Positions 1 through 8,447 of a DNA stretch of 64,000 nucleotides are shown here, piece after piece. The DNA is taken from assembly GCF_009709615.1 (NCBI RefSeq), contig NZ_WJYA01000005.1:434001-498000 (forward strand), given 5' to 3'. The translations under genes were made by a program, and so were the position numbers. Under the pieces are notes generated by a model, which saw only the letters and a program-made list of their open reading frames with translations, was not told the origin of the DNA and made no database searches. Position 1 is the first letter of the stretch. Each line of letters opens with the position of its first letter. Source of the stretch: Winogradskyella ouciana (GTDB taxonomy: Bacteria; Bacteroidota; Bacteroidia; Flavobacteriales; Flavobacteriaceae).

Positions 1-1172
1 AAAACTGAAAGTGCTCGCATATAGCTCATCATGTCCGTTACCGTGCTATCACCCAATTTCACTACAACATCGCCTTTTTGTAGACCTGCATTAAAAGCAG
101 GAGTATCCTCACGAGTTCCATCAATACGCATACCCTTTCCGTCAAACAGATAATCTGGCACAACGCCTAAACCAACTTTAAATCGTGGTGTTTCTTCACT
201 TTCGTTTTTAGTTTTTCTAAAAGCCAATTCTCCGTTATCATCTAAATCTGTTATAACAGAATAGATGTAATCTGAAATTAAACGCATGCCCTCGTAATTT
301 AACTTTTCAGAATCGTCTCCAGGTCTGTGGTAATCTTCATGCTGCCCTGTAAAGAAGTGTAAAACCGGTATATCAATTAAGTAAAATGAGGTGTGGTCAC
401 TTGGTCCTACTCCACTTTCATTTTCTATGAGTTTAAATTTTTCGTTATTGGCTTTTAATGTTTGCTTAAACAATGGTGATGTGCCAGTACCGTAAACCGC
501 CAATGTGCTATCAGCTTTCATTCTACCAACCATATCCATGTTTATCATATAATTAATGGAGGCGGCATCAATGGTTGGGTTTTTTGAAAAATAATTAGAG
601 CCTAACAAACCCATTTCTTCACCAGAAAATGCCATAAACAGGTAGTTGTTGTTGTCCTTTACTTTAGCGGTATCATTTTTCACTTTTAATCGACTTGCTA
701 AATTCAACATTACTGCAACTCCGCTTGCGTTGTCATCCGCTCCGTTATGTACGGCTTTTTCTTCTCCTCTAAAAAGAGAGCCTTCTCCTCCAAAACCTAG
801 GTGATCGTAATGCGCTCCAATAACAATAGTGCTCTTGGCGCCATTATTAATATAACCAATAACGTTGTTACCTGTTATGGTGCTGTCTGCATTGGTTGTA
901 AATTCTACTTCTTTATGTGGATCTGTTTTTGGTTTAAATGAAAATGGTTGTAAATAACCTTTAGTGCCTTTTGGGTCTAGACCTATTTCCTTATATCGTT
1001 TTATTAAATATTTCGCTGCTTTTTTTTCGCCGTCTGTTCCGGTTTGTCGACCTTCAAGTTTATCGTCTGCTAAAAAAGCAACATCTTCCTTTATTTTGCT
1101 TTCTGCTACTTTAGGTTCGGTTTTGCAAGAAAGTATTGATGCTAAAACAACGAAAAGGACAATTTTTTTCAT
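1..1172 (-). CDS. M28 family metallopeptidase with C-terminal PDZ domain, lipoprotein (3' end cut by window)
   Basis: Reading the minus strand from ATG at 1172 gives 390 residues before the window edge, so the C-terminus is missing. Residues 1-16 form a lipoprotein signal ending in a lipobox (LASILSC), placing the protein in the envelope. The body carries M28 zinc-aminopeptidase signatures in order: AHYDHLG (about residue 121), HNGADDNASG (about 139), the catalytic SGEEMGLLGS (about 183), NMDMVG (about 211) and a late His in QHEDYHRPGDD. From about residue 325 a PDZ-like domain begins (AFNAGLQKGDVVVKLGD). Known members release N-terminal amino acids from peptides; the true substrate cannot be read here. 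It is divergent from the TolB-like gene and has its own TAATTTTG -7 element. Confidence 0.9.
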   Translation of the reverse strand, partial: MKKIVLFVVLASILSCKTEPKVAESKIKEDVAFLADDKLEGRQTGTDGEKKAAKYLIKRYKEIGLDPKGTKGYLQPFSFKPKTDPHKEVEFTTNADSTITGNNVIGYINNGAKSTIVIGAHYDHLGFGGEGSLFRGEEKAVHNGADDNASGVAVMLNLASRLKVKNDTAKVKDNNNYLFMAFSGEEMGLLGSNYFSKNPTIDAASINYMINMDMVGRMKADSTLAVYGTGTSPLFKQTLKANNEKFKLIENESGVGPSDHTSFYLIDIPVLHFFTGQHEDYHRPGDDSEKLNYEGMRLISDYIYSVITDLDDNGELAFRKTKNESEETPRFKVGLGVVPDYLFDGKGMRIDGTREDTPAFNAGLQKGDVVVKLGDSTVTDMMSYMRALSV

Positions 1173-1181
1173 CTTAAATCT

Positions 1182-1189
1182 TATTTTTG
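1182..1189 (+). promoter_or_regulatory. -7 promoter element TATTTTTG for the TolB-like lipoprotein gene
   Basis: TATTTTTG matches the Bacteroidota -7 consensus TAnnTTTG and lies 43 bp before the ATG at 1233. It sits 2 bp from an oppositely oriented copy. I see no clear -33 TTG at the usual spacing. Confidence 0.5.
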
Positions 1190-1191
1190 CA

Positions 1192-1199
1192 CAAAATTA
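1192..1199 (-). promoter_or_regulatory. -7 promoter element TAATTTTG for the M28 peptidase gene
   Basis: The minus strand reads TAATTTTG (TAnnTTTG) 19 bp before the peptidase ATG. Together with the forward element the site reads TATTTTTGCACAAAATTA, a near-palindrome that could serve both directions. Confidence 0.5.
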
Positions 1200-1232
1200 G
1201 GCATTAATAGCCATTTATTATAATTCTTTACC

Positions 1233-2339
1233 ATGAGCAGATTAACTGTTATTGTTTTTGTAAGTCTATTGTTCTTTTCATGTAAAAACGAAAAGAACTC
1301 ATCTAGTGCAGACGCATCTTCTGGTGCCACAAAAATGAATGAATCCTTAATATATCCTGAAGAAACCAATTTTAAATCTTTACGACAAGTTACCTATGGC
1401 GGAGATAATGCCGAGGCCTATTGGAGTTTTGATGATAAGCAATTGGTTTTTCAATCCAATAATGTAAAATGGGGAGTTAATTGCGACCAAATGTTTTTAA
1501 TGGATGCAGATGAAACCTTTACAGACAGTATTGCACCACCCATGGTAAGTACAGGAAAAGGGAGAACCACCTGTGCTTATTTTCTGCCAGACAACAAACA
1601 TATTATTTACGCTTCTACACATTTGGGAGACGGCGAATGTCCGGAAGTTCCACTAAAAGAAAATGGTAATTACATATGGCCAATTTATGATAGTTACGAC
1701 ATTTTTATAGCGGATTTAGAAGGTAATATTGTAAAACAATTAACTAGCGAAGAAGGTTATGACGCAGAGCCAACCGTGTCACCAAAAGGAGATAAAATTG
1801 TGTTTACCTCTACAAGAAGTGGAGATTTGGAACTTTATACCATGAACCTTGACGGTAGCGACGTAAAGCAAATTACAGATGAATTGGGTTACGATGGTGG
1901 AGCATTCTTTTCACCAGATGGGACTAAGTTGATTTTTAGAGCATCACGCCCTGAAACCGAAAAAGAAAAGAAAGAATACAAGGACCTACTAGCTAAAGGT
2001 CTTGTTGAGCCAAGTGACATGGAATTGTTTATCTGCAACGCTGATGGAAGTGATATGCGACAATTAACCTTTTTAGGCAATGCCAATTGGAGTCCGTTTT
2101 TTCATCCTAGTGGCGAAAAAATATTATTCTCTTCTAATTTTGAAAGTGAAATCGGTTTCCCATTTAACCTTTATATGATTGATATTGACGGTAAAAACCT
2201 AAGGCGTGTGACTCATGGTAATACGTTTGAAGCTTTCCCTGTGTTTTCTAATGACGGTAAACATTTAATTTTTTCATCTAACCGTAATAACGGAGGGACA
2301 AGAGATACCAATTTATTTATTGCAGAGTGGCAAGATTGA
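1233..2339 (+). CDS. TolB-like beta-propeller lipoprotein (PD40/WD40-like repeats)
   Basis: 368 residues. The N-terminus is a lipoprotein signal with lipobox LLFFSC (Cys17). The rest is built of PD40-type propeller blades, visible as repeated units such as KIVFTSTRSGDLELYTMNLDGS, KLIFRASRP and HLIFSSNRNNGGTRDTNLFIAEW. In TolB and related proteins such blades form a periplasmic propeller for protein contacts; no catalytic domain is seen here. It is a single gene with its own -7 element, divergent from the M28 peptidase and convergent with the receptor gene. Function beyond a periplasmic binding or sensing role is unknown. Confidence 0.85.
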   Translation: MSRLTVIVFVSLLFFSCKNEKNSSSADASSGATKMNESLIYPEETNFKSLRQVTYGGDNAEAYWSFDDKQLVFQSNNVKWGVNCDQMFLMDADETFTDSIAPPMVSTGKGRTTCAYFLPDNKHIIYASTHLGDGECPEVPLKENGNYIWPIYDSYDIFIADLEGNIVKQLTSEEGYDAEPTVSPKGDKIVFTSTRSGDLELYTMNLDGSDVKQITDELGYDGGAFFSPDGTKLIFRASRPETEKEKKEYKDLLAKGLVEPSDMELFICNADGSDMRQLTFLGNANWSPFFHPSGEKILFSSNFESEIGFPFNLYMIDIDGKNLRRVTHGNTFEAFPVFSNDGKHLIFSSNRNNGGTRDTNLFIAEWQD

Positions 2340-2352
2340 GATTCTTCGCTTA

Positions 2353-2378
2353 GCACTTCGACAAGCTCAGCATGGCAC
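2353..2378. repeat. Dispersed intergenic repeat (CTTCGACAAGCTCAGCATG type)
   Basis: This sits between two convergent genes. Its reverse complement, CATGCTGAGCTTGTCGAAG, aligns with the intergenic copies at 28086, 36755, 38348 and 45758, all sharing a CTGA core followed by a TCxxA block. Confidence 0.6.
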
Positions 2379-2400
2379 TCTAAATTACAAATTGCATGTT

Positions 2401-4806
2401 TTAGTTTAAGTCTTTTAAACGCTCGCGCTCCTCTGCGCTTGTGGTGCGTTCATTGGTTTCTAGCTTTGTATTACCAAAGTTATAACGAAAACCAAGTTTA
2501 ACAAACCTAGTGTCAACATCAACAAAGCTACTACTAGACTGGTTGAGATAATTTGTAGAAGAGTCAAAATCTTGCATGTTAAAGATATCGTCCACTGCTA
2601 AGGAAATAATACCCTTTTTATTCAGAATGGATTTTGAGATACTGAGCTCAGAAACCAATCGATTTTTAAGCGTTTGAAATTGTTGCAAGTTTTTTCCAGC
2701 CCAAGTAAATGCTAAGCTCACATTTAAACTTCTGTCTTCTAGAAATGACACATTGTTGTACAATATGCTATAGTTAGACCATTGGTCTTGTTTCACAAAA
2801 CCCTCACCAAAATCAGATTCTTCAGAGATATTATAAAACGATGTTACAAAGTAGAGATTCCATGTGTTGGTTGGGTAGTAATCAAAAAGAAAGTCAAATC
2901 CATACTCTACTTTTTTATCCAAATTCACAGGTGTGTAGGCAACAATATTGGTTTGGTTGTTCTGCCTTGGCAACTCTACAATATCACCATCATAGTTCAT
3001 ATAATAAGCCTCAACTGTAAAATGCTCTAAAAAACTGGTGCCTATTTTATAATGATCTCTGTAAGTCGGTACTAGATTAGGATTACCCAAAACCACCGTG
3101 TTTTCATTTAAAAAGAAAGTAAAAGGGTTTAAGTTCGTATAACTTGGTCTCGTTATGCTTCTTTTGTAGCTAGAGTAAATATTAACATCATCGGAAATGG
3201 TGTGCAATAAACTTACGTTCGGAAACCAATTTAAATAATCTTGCGTGTTGGTTTCGCTTAAGCTCAAAGATTCTCCCTCAATATTGGTTTGCTCTGCACG
3301 CAAGCCTAAGTTTAACTCCCAACTGTCCCAAGATTTGTTGTAGTTAGAATAAACTGCGAGAACTTTTTCATCATACTTAAACGCATCACTATTCTCCATA
3401 TTCACCACTTCATTACCATTAATAATATCGGTTCTTGTAATGTCGCTATCTGTATTAACACTTGAGTATTTCGCTCCAAGATCAAAAGTAGAACTTTCAT
3501 TGATCGGTAAATTATAGTCCATTTTACCAGTAATAATTTGTGTGTCTTGGTTGGCTAGCGTATTGAATTCTGAGTCATCATCAACTCCGGGTTCATCTTG
3601 AAACACATTTTGGTCGCGCTCATAATCATAAACTGTATGGTGCACGTTAAAAGTGAGGCTAGCATCATTCTTAAAACCATGTCTAAAAATTAAATTCGTA
3701 CCAATATTATATTTATTGTCCCTTGATAAGTTGTCTGCCGTAAAACTTGACACAAAGTTTTCATTGGCATCAAATATATCAGTATTGTTTCTAAGTTGAT
3801 ATTTAAAATACGGTGTGTACAAACCTGTGCTCGTTAAGCTTAATGTATTTCTTTCATCAATATAATAATCAAAATTTAGATTGAGATTATGGGTTTCAGA
3901 CCATGTATTTCTATTGACGTTCGATTTCCAAATCTCTTCTATTTGATTAGAGTCATCTAAAAAATTCACTCTATTGTCTTGGTCTCTATTGATTTTTTGG
4001 TTGGTATAACTATAATTTAAGTTTAGGTTGATTTTGTCATTCTTAAAATAATGGCTTGTCCCAGCATTATACCTCGGAAATACTCCTTGCGTAAAATTGG
4101 TTTGAATACTTCCTCTGTAACCTGTCACCAGATTTTTGCTCATTATAATATTAATTACCGAACCACTGTCAGCATCGTAGCTAGCAGGTGGATTTGTAAT
4201 GACCTCCACAGATTTTATACTGTTTGCTGGTGCGCTTTCAAGCAATTGAATGAGTTCATCCGAAGTTAACTGCACCTTACGATTGTTGATATAAACGGCG
4301 GCTGGTGCACTTTTAATATTTATACCTCCTTCGCTTACAATGATGCCTGGAGTACTTTTTAAAACTCCGAGAGTTGAGCCCTCTGTCAACGCTGTGTTTT
4401 CGACATTAAAAATTAATCGGTCTGGTTTTCTAGTAATTGTTGGGCGCTTGGCCACAACGGTCACCTCGTCTAGGCTTTCTGGTAAGTCGTTAAGTTGAAT
4501 GGTTTTGAGATCTAAATTTCCGGTGAGTATAACTTTCTGAGCGAACTCTTCATGTCCAATAAAACTAATTCTAACAAAATATGTGGTTGCATCTAGGTTA
4601 TCAATTATAAAATATCCTTTATCATCAGTTGATGTACCCTTGTAGAATTCATCTTCGTTTTCAACTGATAAAATAACATTGGCAAATTCAATAGGACTTC
4701 CGTTAGCATCAACCACTTTTCCAGAAAGGGAAAAATCCTGAGCAAAGGCACTTAAAGATAGCACAAAAAGAATTGTGCTAATATAATTTCGTAGGTGAGC
4801 AATCAT
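2401..4806 (-). CDS. Outer-membrane beta-barrel receptor with CarboxypepD_reg domain (TonB-receptor-like)
   Basis: 801 residues. A Sec signal ends near SLSAFAQ (about residue 23). A carboxypeptidase-regulatory-like domain follows at about 24-105 (GKVVDANGSPIEFANVIL), then a plug-like segment at about 120-215 (GIIVSEGGINIKSAPAAVYINNRKVQLTS is its core region), then a long beta-strand barrel to about 775. The barrel resembles the OMP_b-brl_3 class, which in Bacteroidota resembles SusC/TonB receptors but often lacks a clear TonB box; I see none. The last strand (KLGFRYNFG) is followed by a charged tail of about 25 residues. Substrate is unknown and no SusD partner is adjacent. Confidence 0.85.
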   Translation of the reverse strand: MIAHLRNYISTILFVLSLSAFAQDFSLSGKVVDANGSPIEFANVILSVENEDEFYKGTSTDDKGYFIIDNLDATTYFVRISFIGHEEFAQKVILTGNLDLKTIQLNDLPESLDEVTVVAKRPTITRKPDRLIFNVENTALTEGSTLGVLKSTPGIIVSEGGINIKSAPAAVYINNRKVQLTSDELIQLLESAPANSIKSVEVITNPPASYDADSGSVINIIMSKNLVTGYRGSIQTNFTQGVFPRYNAGTSHYFKNDKINLNLNYSYTNQKINRDQDNRVNFLDDSNQIEEIWKSNVNRNTWSETHNLNLNFDYYIDERNTLSLTSTGLYTPYFKYQLRNNTDIFDANENFVSSFTADNLSRDNKYNIGTNLIFRHGFKNDASLTFNVHHTVYDYERDQNVFQDEPGVDDDSEFNTLANQDTQIITGKMDYNLPINESSTFDLGAKYSSVNTDSDITRTDIINGNEVVNMENSDAFKYDEKVLAVYSNYNKSWDSWELNLGLRAEQTNIEGESLSLSETNTQDYLNWFPNVSLLHTISDDVNIYSSYKRSITRPSYTNLNPFTFFLNENTVVLGNPNLVPTYRDHYKIGTSFLEHFTVEAYYMNYDGDIVELPRQNNQTNIVAYTPVNLDKKVEYGFDFLFDYYPTNTWNLYFVTSFYNISEESDFGEGFVKQDQWSNYSILYNNVSFLEDRSLNVSLAFTWAGKNLQQFQTLKNRLVSELSISKSILNKKGIISLAVDDIFNMQDFDSSTNYLNQSSSSFVDVDTRFVKLGFRYNFGNTKLETNERTTSAEERERLKDLN

Positions 4807-4920
4807 TAGTTAGGTTTGTATCGCAATATAAAGATTGTTTTTTACTTTTTATTATGGTTTTTCCGTAATTCATCAACTGTTTAATGTAGCCTTGGATAGC
4901 GTAATGCACAAGAAATCGAT

Positions 4921-4928
4921 TATATTTG
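4921..4928 (+). promoter_or_regulatory. -7 promoter element TATATTTG for lepA
   Basis: Exact TAnnTTTG match 30 bp upstream of the lepA ATG. The nearest upstream TTG is 26 bp away, longer than the usual spacing, so the -33 box is uncertain. Confidence 0.55.
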
Positions 4929-4958
4929 CAGTCTTAAAACGCCCTTAGAAAAAGAGAG

Positions 4959-6755
4959 ATGAAGAATATTCGCAATTTTTGCATTATTGCACATATAGAT
5001 CACGGAAAAAGTACGCTAGCAGACCGCTTATTGGATTCCACAGGCTCTGTTACCGATAGAGAAAAACAAGATCAGTTACTGGATAGTATGGATTTAGAGC
5101 GCGAACGTGGTATTACCATAAAGTCGCACGCCATACAGATGGATTATGAGTATAATGGCGAAAAATATGTGTTGAATCTTATTGACACTCCTGGTCACGT
5201 GGATTTTTCATACGAGGTATCTCGCTCTATTGCGGCTTGTGAAGGAGCGCTTTTAATTGTTGATGCTGCGCAAAGCATTCAGGCCCAAACTATTTCTAAT
5301 TTGTATTTAGCTTTAGAGAATGATCTGGAAATTATTCCTGTATTGAATAAAATAGATTTACCAAGTGCCAATCCTGAAGAAGTAACTGACGATATCGTTG
5401 ATCTTTTAGGTTGTGACCCTTCTGAGGTGATTCCTGCCAGTGGAAAAACCGGTCTTGGTGTAGAGGATATTCTTTCTGCTATTATTGAACGGATTCCTGC
5501 TCCAAAAGGTAATGTTGATGAGCCCTTACAGGCTTTGATTTTTGATTCTGTTTATAATCCTTTTAGAGGTGTTGAAACCTACTTTAGAGTAATAAACGGC
5601 TCAATTAAGAAAGGGCAGCACATTAAATTCATTAACACAGGCAAAAGTTATTACGCCGACGAGGTTGGGACGTTAAAATTAAACCAAGTAAAAAAGCAAG
5701 AAATCAAAGCTGGTGATGTTGGGTATCTGATTACAGGGATTAAGGATGCGCGTGAAGTAAAAGTTGGTGACACCATTACGGATTCTAAAGAGCCAACCAA
5801 AAACGCCATTTCTGGTTTTGAGGATGTAAAGCCTATGGTTTTCGCTGGTATCTACCCTGTTGATACCGAAGACTACGAAGAGCTTAGGACTTCCATGGAA
5901 AAATTGCAGCTTAATGATGCATCTTTGGTTTTTGCCCCAGAAAGTTCGGCTGCTTTAGGCTTTGGTTTCCGTTGTGGTTTCTTAGGTATGTTGCATTTGG
6001 AAATCATACAAGAGCGTTTGGAGCGTGAGTTTGATATGACGGTTATTACAACCGTACCAAACGTAAGCTATCACGCCTTTACCAATAAAAATCCAGATGA
6101 GATCGTCATCGTAAACAACCCTTCTGATTTACCAGAGCCTTCAACATTAAATCGTGTTGAAGAACCATATATTAAAGCCACAATCATAACAAAATCTGAC
6201 TTTGTTGGTCCTGTGATGAGCCTTTGTATTGAAAAACGTGGACAAATTACCAACCAAACGTATTTGACCACAGAGCGTGTTGAGCTGAGTTTTGATATGC
6301 CTTTGGCAGAGATTGTTTTTGATTTTTATGATCGATTGAAAACCGTTTCAAAAGGATATGCATCATTTGATTATGCCCCAATAGGAATGCGAGAATCTAA
6401 ACTGGTGCGTGTAGATATACTTTTAAATGCCCAAACCGTAGATGCGCTTTCCGCATTAATACATGCCGACAATGCTTATACTATAGGTAAAAAAATAACA
6501 GAGAAATTAAAAGAGTTAATTCCTAGACAGCAGTTCGATATTCCTATCCAAGCTGCAATTGGTGCGAAAATCATTGCTCGCGAAACCGTTAAAGCATTAC
6601 GTAAAGATGTTACTGCTAAGTGTTATGGTGGTGATATTTCTCGTAAACGTAAACTCCTTGAAAAGCAGAAAAAAGGTAAGAAGCGTATGCGCCAAGTGGG
6701 TAATGTAGAAATACCTCAACAAGCATTTATGGCTGTTTTAAAGCTTAACGATTAG
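4959..6755 (+). CDS. lepA: Elongation factor 4 (LepA), ribosomal back-translocating GTPase
   Basis: 598 residues, the normal family length. LepA binds the ribosome and promotes back-translocation after faulty translocation. The GTPase motifs are present: P-loop AHIDHGKST (about 12-20), [11 protein letters not shown] switch I, DTPGHVDF (G3) and NKIDLP (G4). The unique LepA C-terminal domain is complete, ending in [22 protein letters not shown]. The ATG at 4959 follows a purine-rich AAAAAGAGAG and a TATATTTG promoter element. It is monocistronic between the divergent receptor gene and the TPR-LytTR gene. Confidence 0.98.
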   Translation: MKNIRNFCIIAHIDHGKSTLADRLLDSTGSVTDREKQDQLLDSMDLERERGITIKSHAIQMDYEYNGEKYVLNLIDTPGHVDFSYEVSRSIAACEGALLIVDAAQSIQAQTISNLYLALENDLEIIPVLNKIDLPSANPEEVTDDIVDLLGCDPSEVIPASGKTGLGVEDILSAIIERIPAPKGNVDEPLQALIFDSVYNPFRGVETYFRVINGSIKKGQHIKFINTGKSYYADEVGTLKLNQVKKQEIKAGDVGYLITGIKDAREVKVGDTITDSKEPTKNAISGFEDVKPMVFAGIYPVDTEDYEELRTSMEKLQLNDASLVFAPESSAALGFGFRCGFLGMLHLEIIQERLEREFDMTVITTVPNVSYHAFTNKNPDEIVIVNNPSDLPEPSTLNRVEEPYIKATIITKSDFVGPVMSLCIEKRGQITNQTYLTTERVELSFDMPLAEIVFDFYDRLKTVSKGYASFDYAPIGMRESKLVRVDILLNAQTVDALSALIHADNAYTIGKKITEKLKELIPRQQFDIPIQAAIGAKIIARETVKALRKDVTAKCYGGDISRKRKLLEKQKKGKKRMRQVGNVEIPQQAFMAVLKLND

Positions 6756-6807
6756 GAAACAGGTGTTGCTTTAATAAAAATTGCGTTATTTTTTTGTACT
6801 TTTCAGT

Positions 6808-8343
6808 ATGAAAAATATCGGCTATTTATTTTTCGTTCTTTCCTTAATTTCTGTTTTGGGCTATTCACAAACTAATTCGCCCAATATAGATTCTTTAATT
6901 AAAAAAGCCATTGAAAGCGGGTCTAAAAATATTGATAGCGCCATTTATTATACTGAAAGTGCTTATAAACTAGCCCAGACAACTCAAGATACCGTTATAA
7001 TTGGTTCCGTTGCATACTACTATTCATATTATTTGATATCTAACGGTAAATATGATAAGGCACAATCTTTATTGGATTATAATTTTGAAAATAAGGATAA
7101 GTTAACTCATGTTCTTGTAGGTAATTCGCATTATAATCAAGCTGCTATGTTTGATATTGGCGAAAATTATGATGAGGCCTTAGAACATTATTTTTATAGT
7201 GTTGATTATTATAAGCAAGCCAATTCTATTAAAGGTCTTTCTAAATCTTATCTTCAAATAGGTGTAATTTATGAAAAGTTAAATAAGCTTAAGATGGCTG
7301 ATTACTTTTTTGACGCCTCCCTAGAAGTAAGCGGTAACGATGATAAAAAACACAAAGCTGATTCGAGTAAAAGGGGGATGACACCTTATCAAAAAACTGC
7401 AACCTCTTTGCTTATGCTTAAAGAACTGAAAAATGGTTCTAACAAAAAACTAAAGTCTATTGTCTATTATAATTTAGGTCAATCTTTAATGGAGGAATTT
7501 CGATTTAACGAAGCGGTAGATTACTTTATAAAATCAATTCAAATAAAAGAAGATATTAACTTTCTAACCAATTTAGATAAGTCCTATTTTTTGCTGGGAA
7601 AATGTTATTATCACATCAATCAACCCGAAAAGGCTATCGCTAACTTAAAAAAGGCAAAAAATAAAAATATAAAAAGAAGTCAAGCTGCGGATATTGAGGC
7701 TCTTCTATCTAGGAGTTTTGAGCAAAAAGGAGAATATAAAGCGGCTTTATTACATTCAAATGTGTTCAAAAAGATCAGCGATTCTATTGCTAGCGATCTG
7801 CAAAATGAACGCATCACAGAGATTACTGCTAAATATAATAATCAAAAACAAACTAATGAACTTATAAGTTTACAACAAGAAAACCAAAACAAAGCACTAG
7901 AAATTGCTAAACAAGAAAATTTAAGGTGGAGGTGGTTTATTGTTGCATTAGTCGCTACGTTAATTGCTGTATGGATGGGCCGTCGTTTAATAAAATCTCG
8001 GGAGAGAGTAAAGGAAATAGAGTTAGAGAAAGCACACATTGCAAAAAAGGTTGAGGAAATTGCGGTGATTTTAAATAATAAAACTAAAATTTATTTAAAA
8101 CAATTAAAATATATCAAATCCGATGGTAACTACCTAGAATTTATTACTGATGAAAAACGAATCATTGATCGTAATAAAATAAAGGCCATATTAGAAGAGC
8201 TACCGCCCAATTTTGTAAAAGTTCACCGGTCTTACATTATCAACAAAAACTATGTGTCGTCGGTCAATAGGTCTAATGTTATTCTGAGACCCGATATAAT
8301 CATTCCATTATCTAGAACTTTTAAAAACAACCTAAATATCTAA
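6808..8343 (+). CDS. TPR-transmembrane-LytTR DNA-binding regulator
   Basis: The open frame extends to a TTG at 6781, but the ATG at 6808 gives 511 residues starting with a proper signal (MKNIGYLFFVLSLISVLGYSQ), so I prefer it. Tetratricopeptide-like repeats fill about residues 20-350 and should lie in the periplasm. A single membrane helix (WFIVALVATLIAVWMG, about 375-390) leads to a short coiled coil and a cytoplasmic LytTR domain at about 415-511 (IKSDGNYLEFITDEKR, VKVHRSYIINKNYV). LytTR domains bind DNA at promoters. This one-protein layout lets a periplasmic signal act on DNA directly. The T9SS protein gene just downstream is a plausible target. Confidence 0.85.
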   Translation: MKNIGYLFFVLSLISVLGYSQTNSPNIDSLIKKAIESGSKNIDSAIYYTESAYKLAQTTQDTVIIGSVAYYYSYYLISNGKYDKAQSLLDYNFENKDKLTHVLVGNSHYNQAAMFDIGENYDEALEHYFYSVDYYKQANSIKGLSKSYLQIGVIYEKLNKLKMADYFFDASLEVSGNDDKKHKADSSKRGMTPYQKTATSLLMLKELKNGSNKKLKSIVYYNLGQSLMEEFRFNEAVDYFIKSIQIKEDINFLTNLDKSYFLLGKCYYHINQPEKAIANLKKAKNKNIKRSQAADIEALLSRSFEQKGEYKAALLHSNVFKKISDSIASDLQNERITEITAKYNNQKQTNELISLQQENQNKALEIAKQENLRWRWFIVALVATLIAVWMGRRLIKSRERVKEIELEKAHIAKKVEEIAVILNNKTKIYLKQLKYIKSDGNYLEFITDEKRIIDRNKIKAILEELPPNFVKVHRSYIINKNYVSSVNRSNVILRPDIIIPLSRTFKNNLNI

Positions 8344-8409
8344 TCTACAGAATGTCAATTATGTTGTTTTTTGTGTTAGTCGTCACATTTGGTATGTAAC
8401 GTGTTGATT

Positions 8410-8429
8410 TTCAATGTATCTTCATTGAA
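8410..8429. promoter_or_regulatory. Inverted repeat upstream of the T9SS surface protein
   Basis: TTCAATG and CATTGAA are perfect 7-bp arms separated by 6 bp, 18 bp before the ATG at 8448. The site could be an operator or a leader hairpin. The divergence from LytTR-type direct repeats leaves its binding protein open. Confidence 0.35.
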
Positions 8430-8447
8430 GCTATTAATCCACACATT

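Noticed and set aside
6781..6807. TTG start for the TPR-LytTR gene
   Set aside because: The ATG at 6808 gives a clean signal peptide and the upstream part looks like promoter DNA.
8344..8447. LytTR direct-repeat operator in front of the T9SS gene
   Set aside because: GTGTTAGT and GTGTTGAT occur 28 bp apart, not at the usual spacing of about 21 bp; only the inverted repeat at 8410 is kept.
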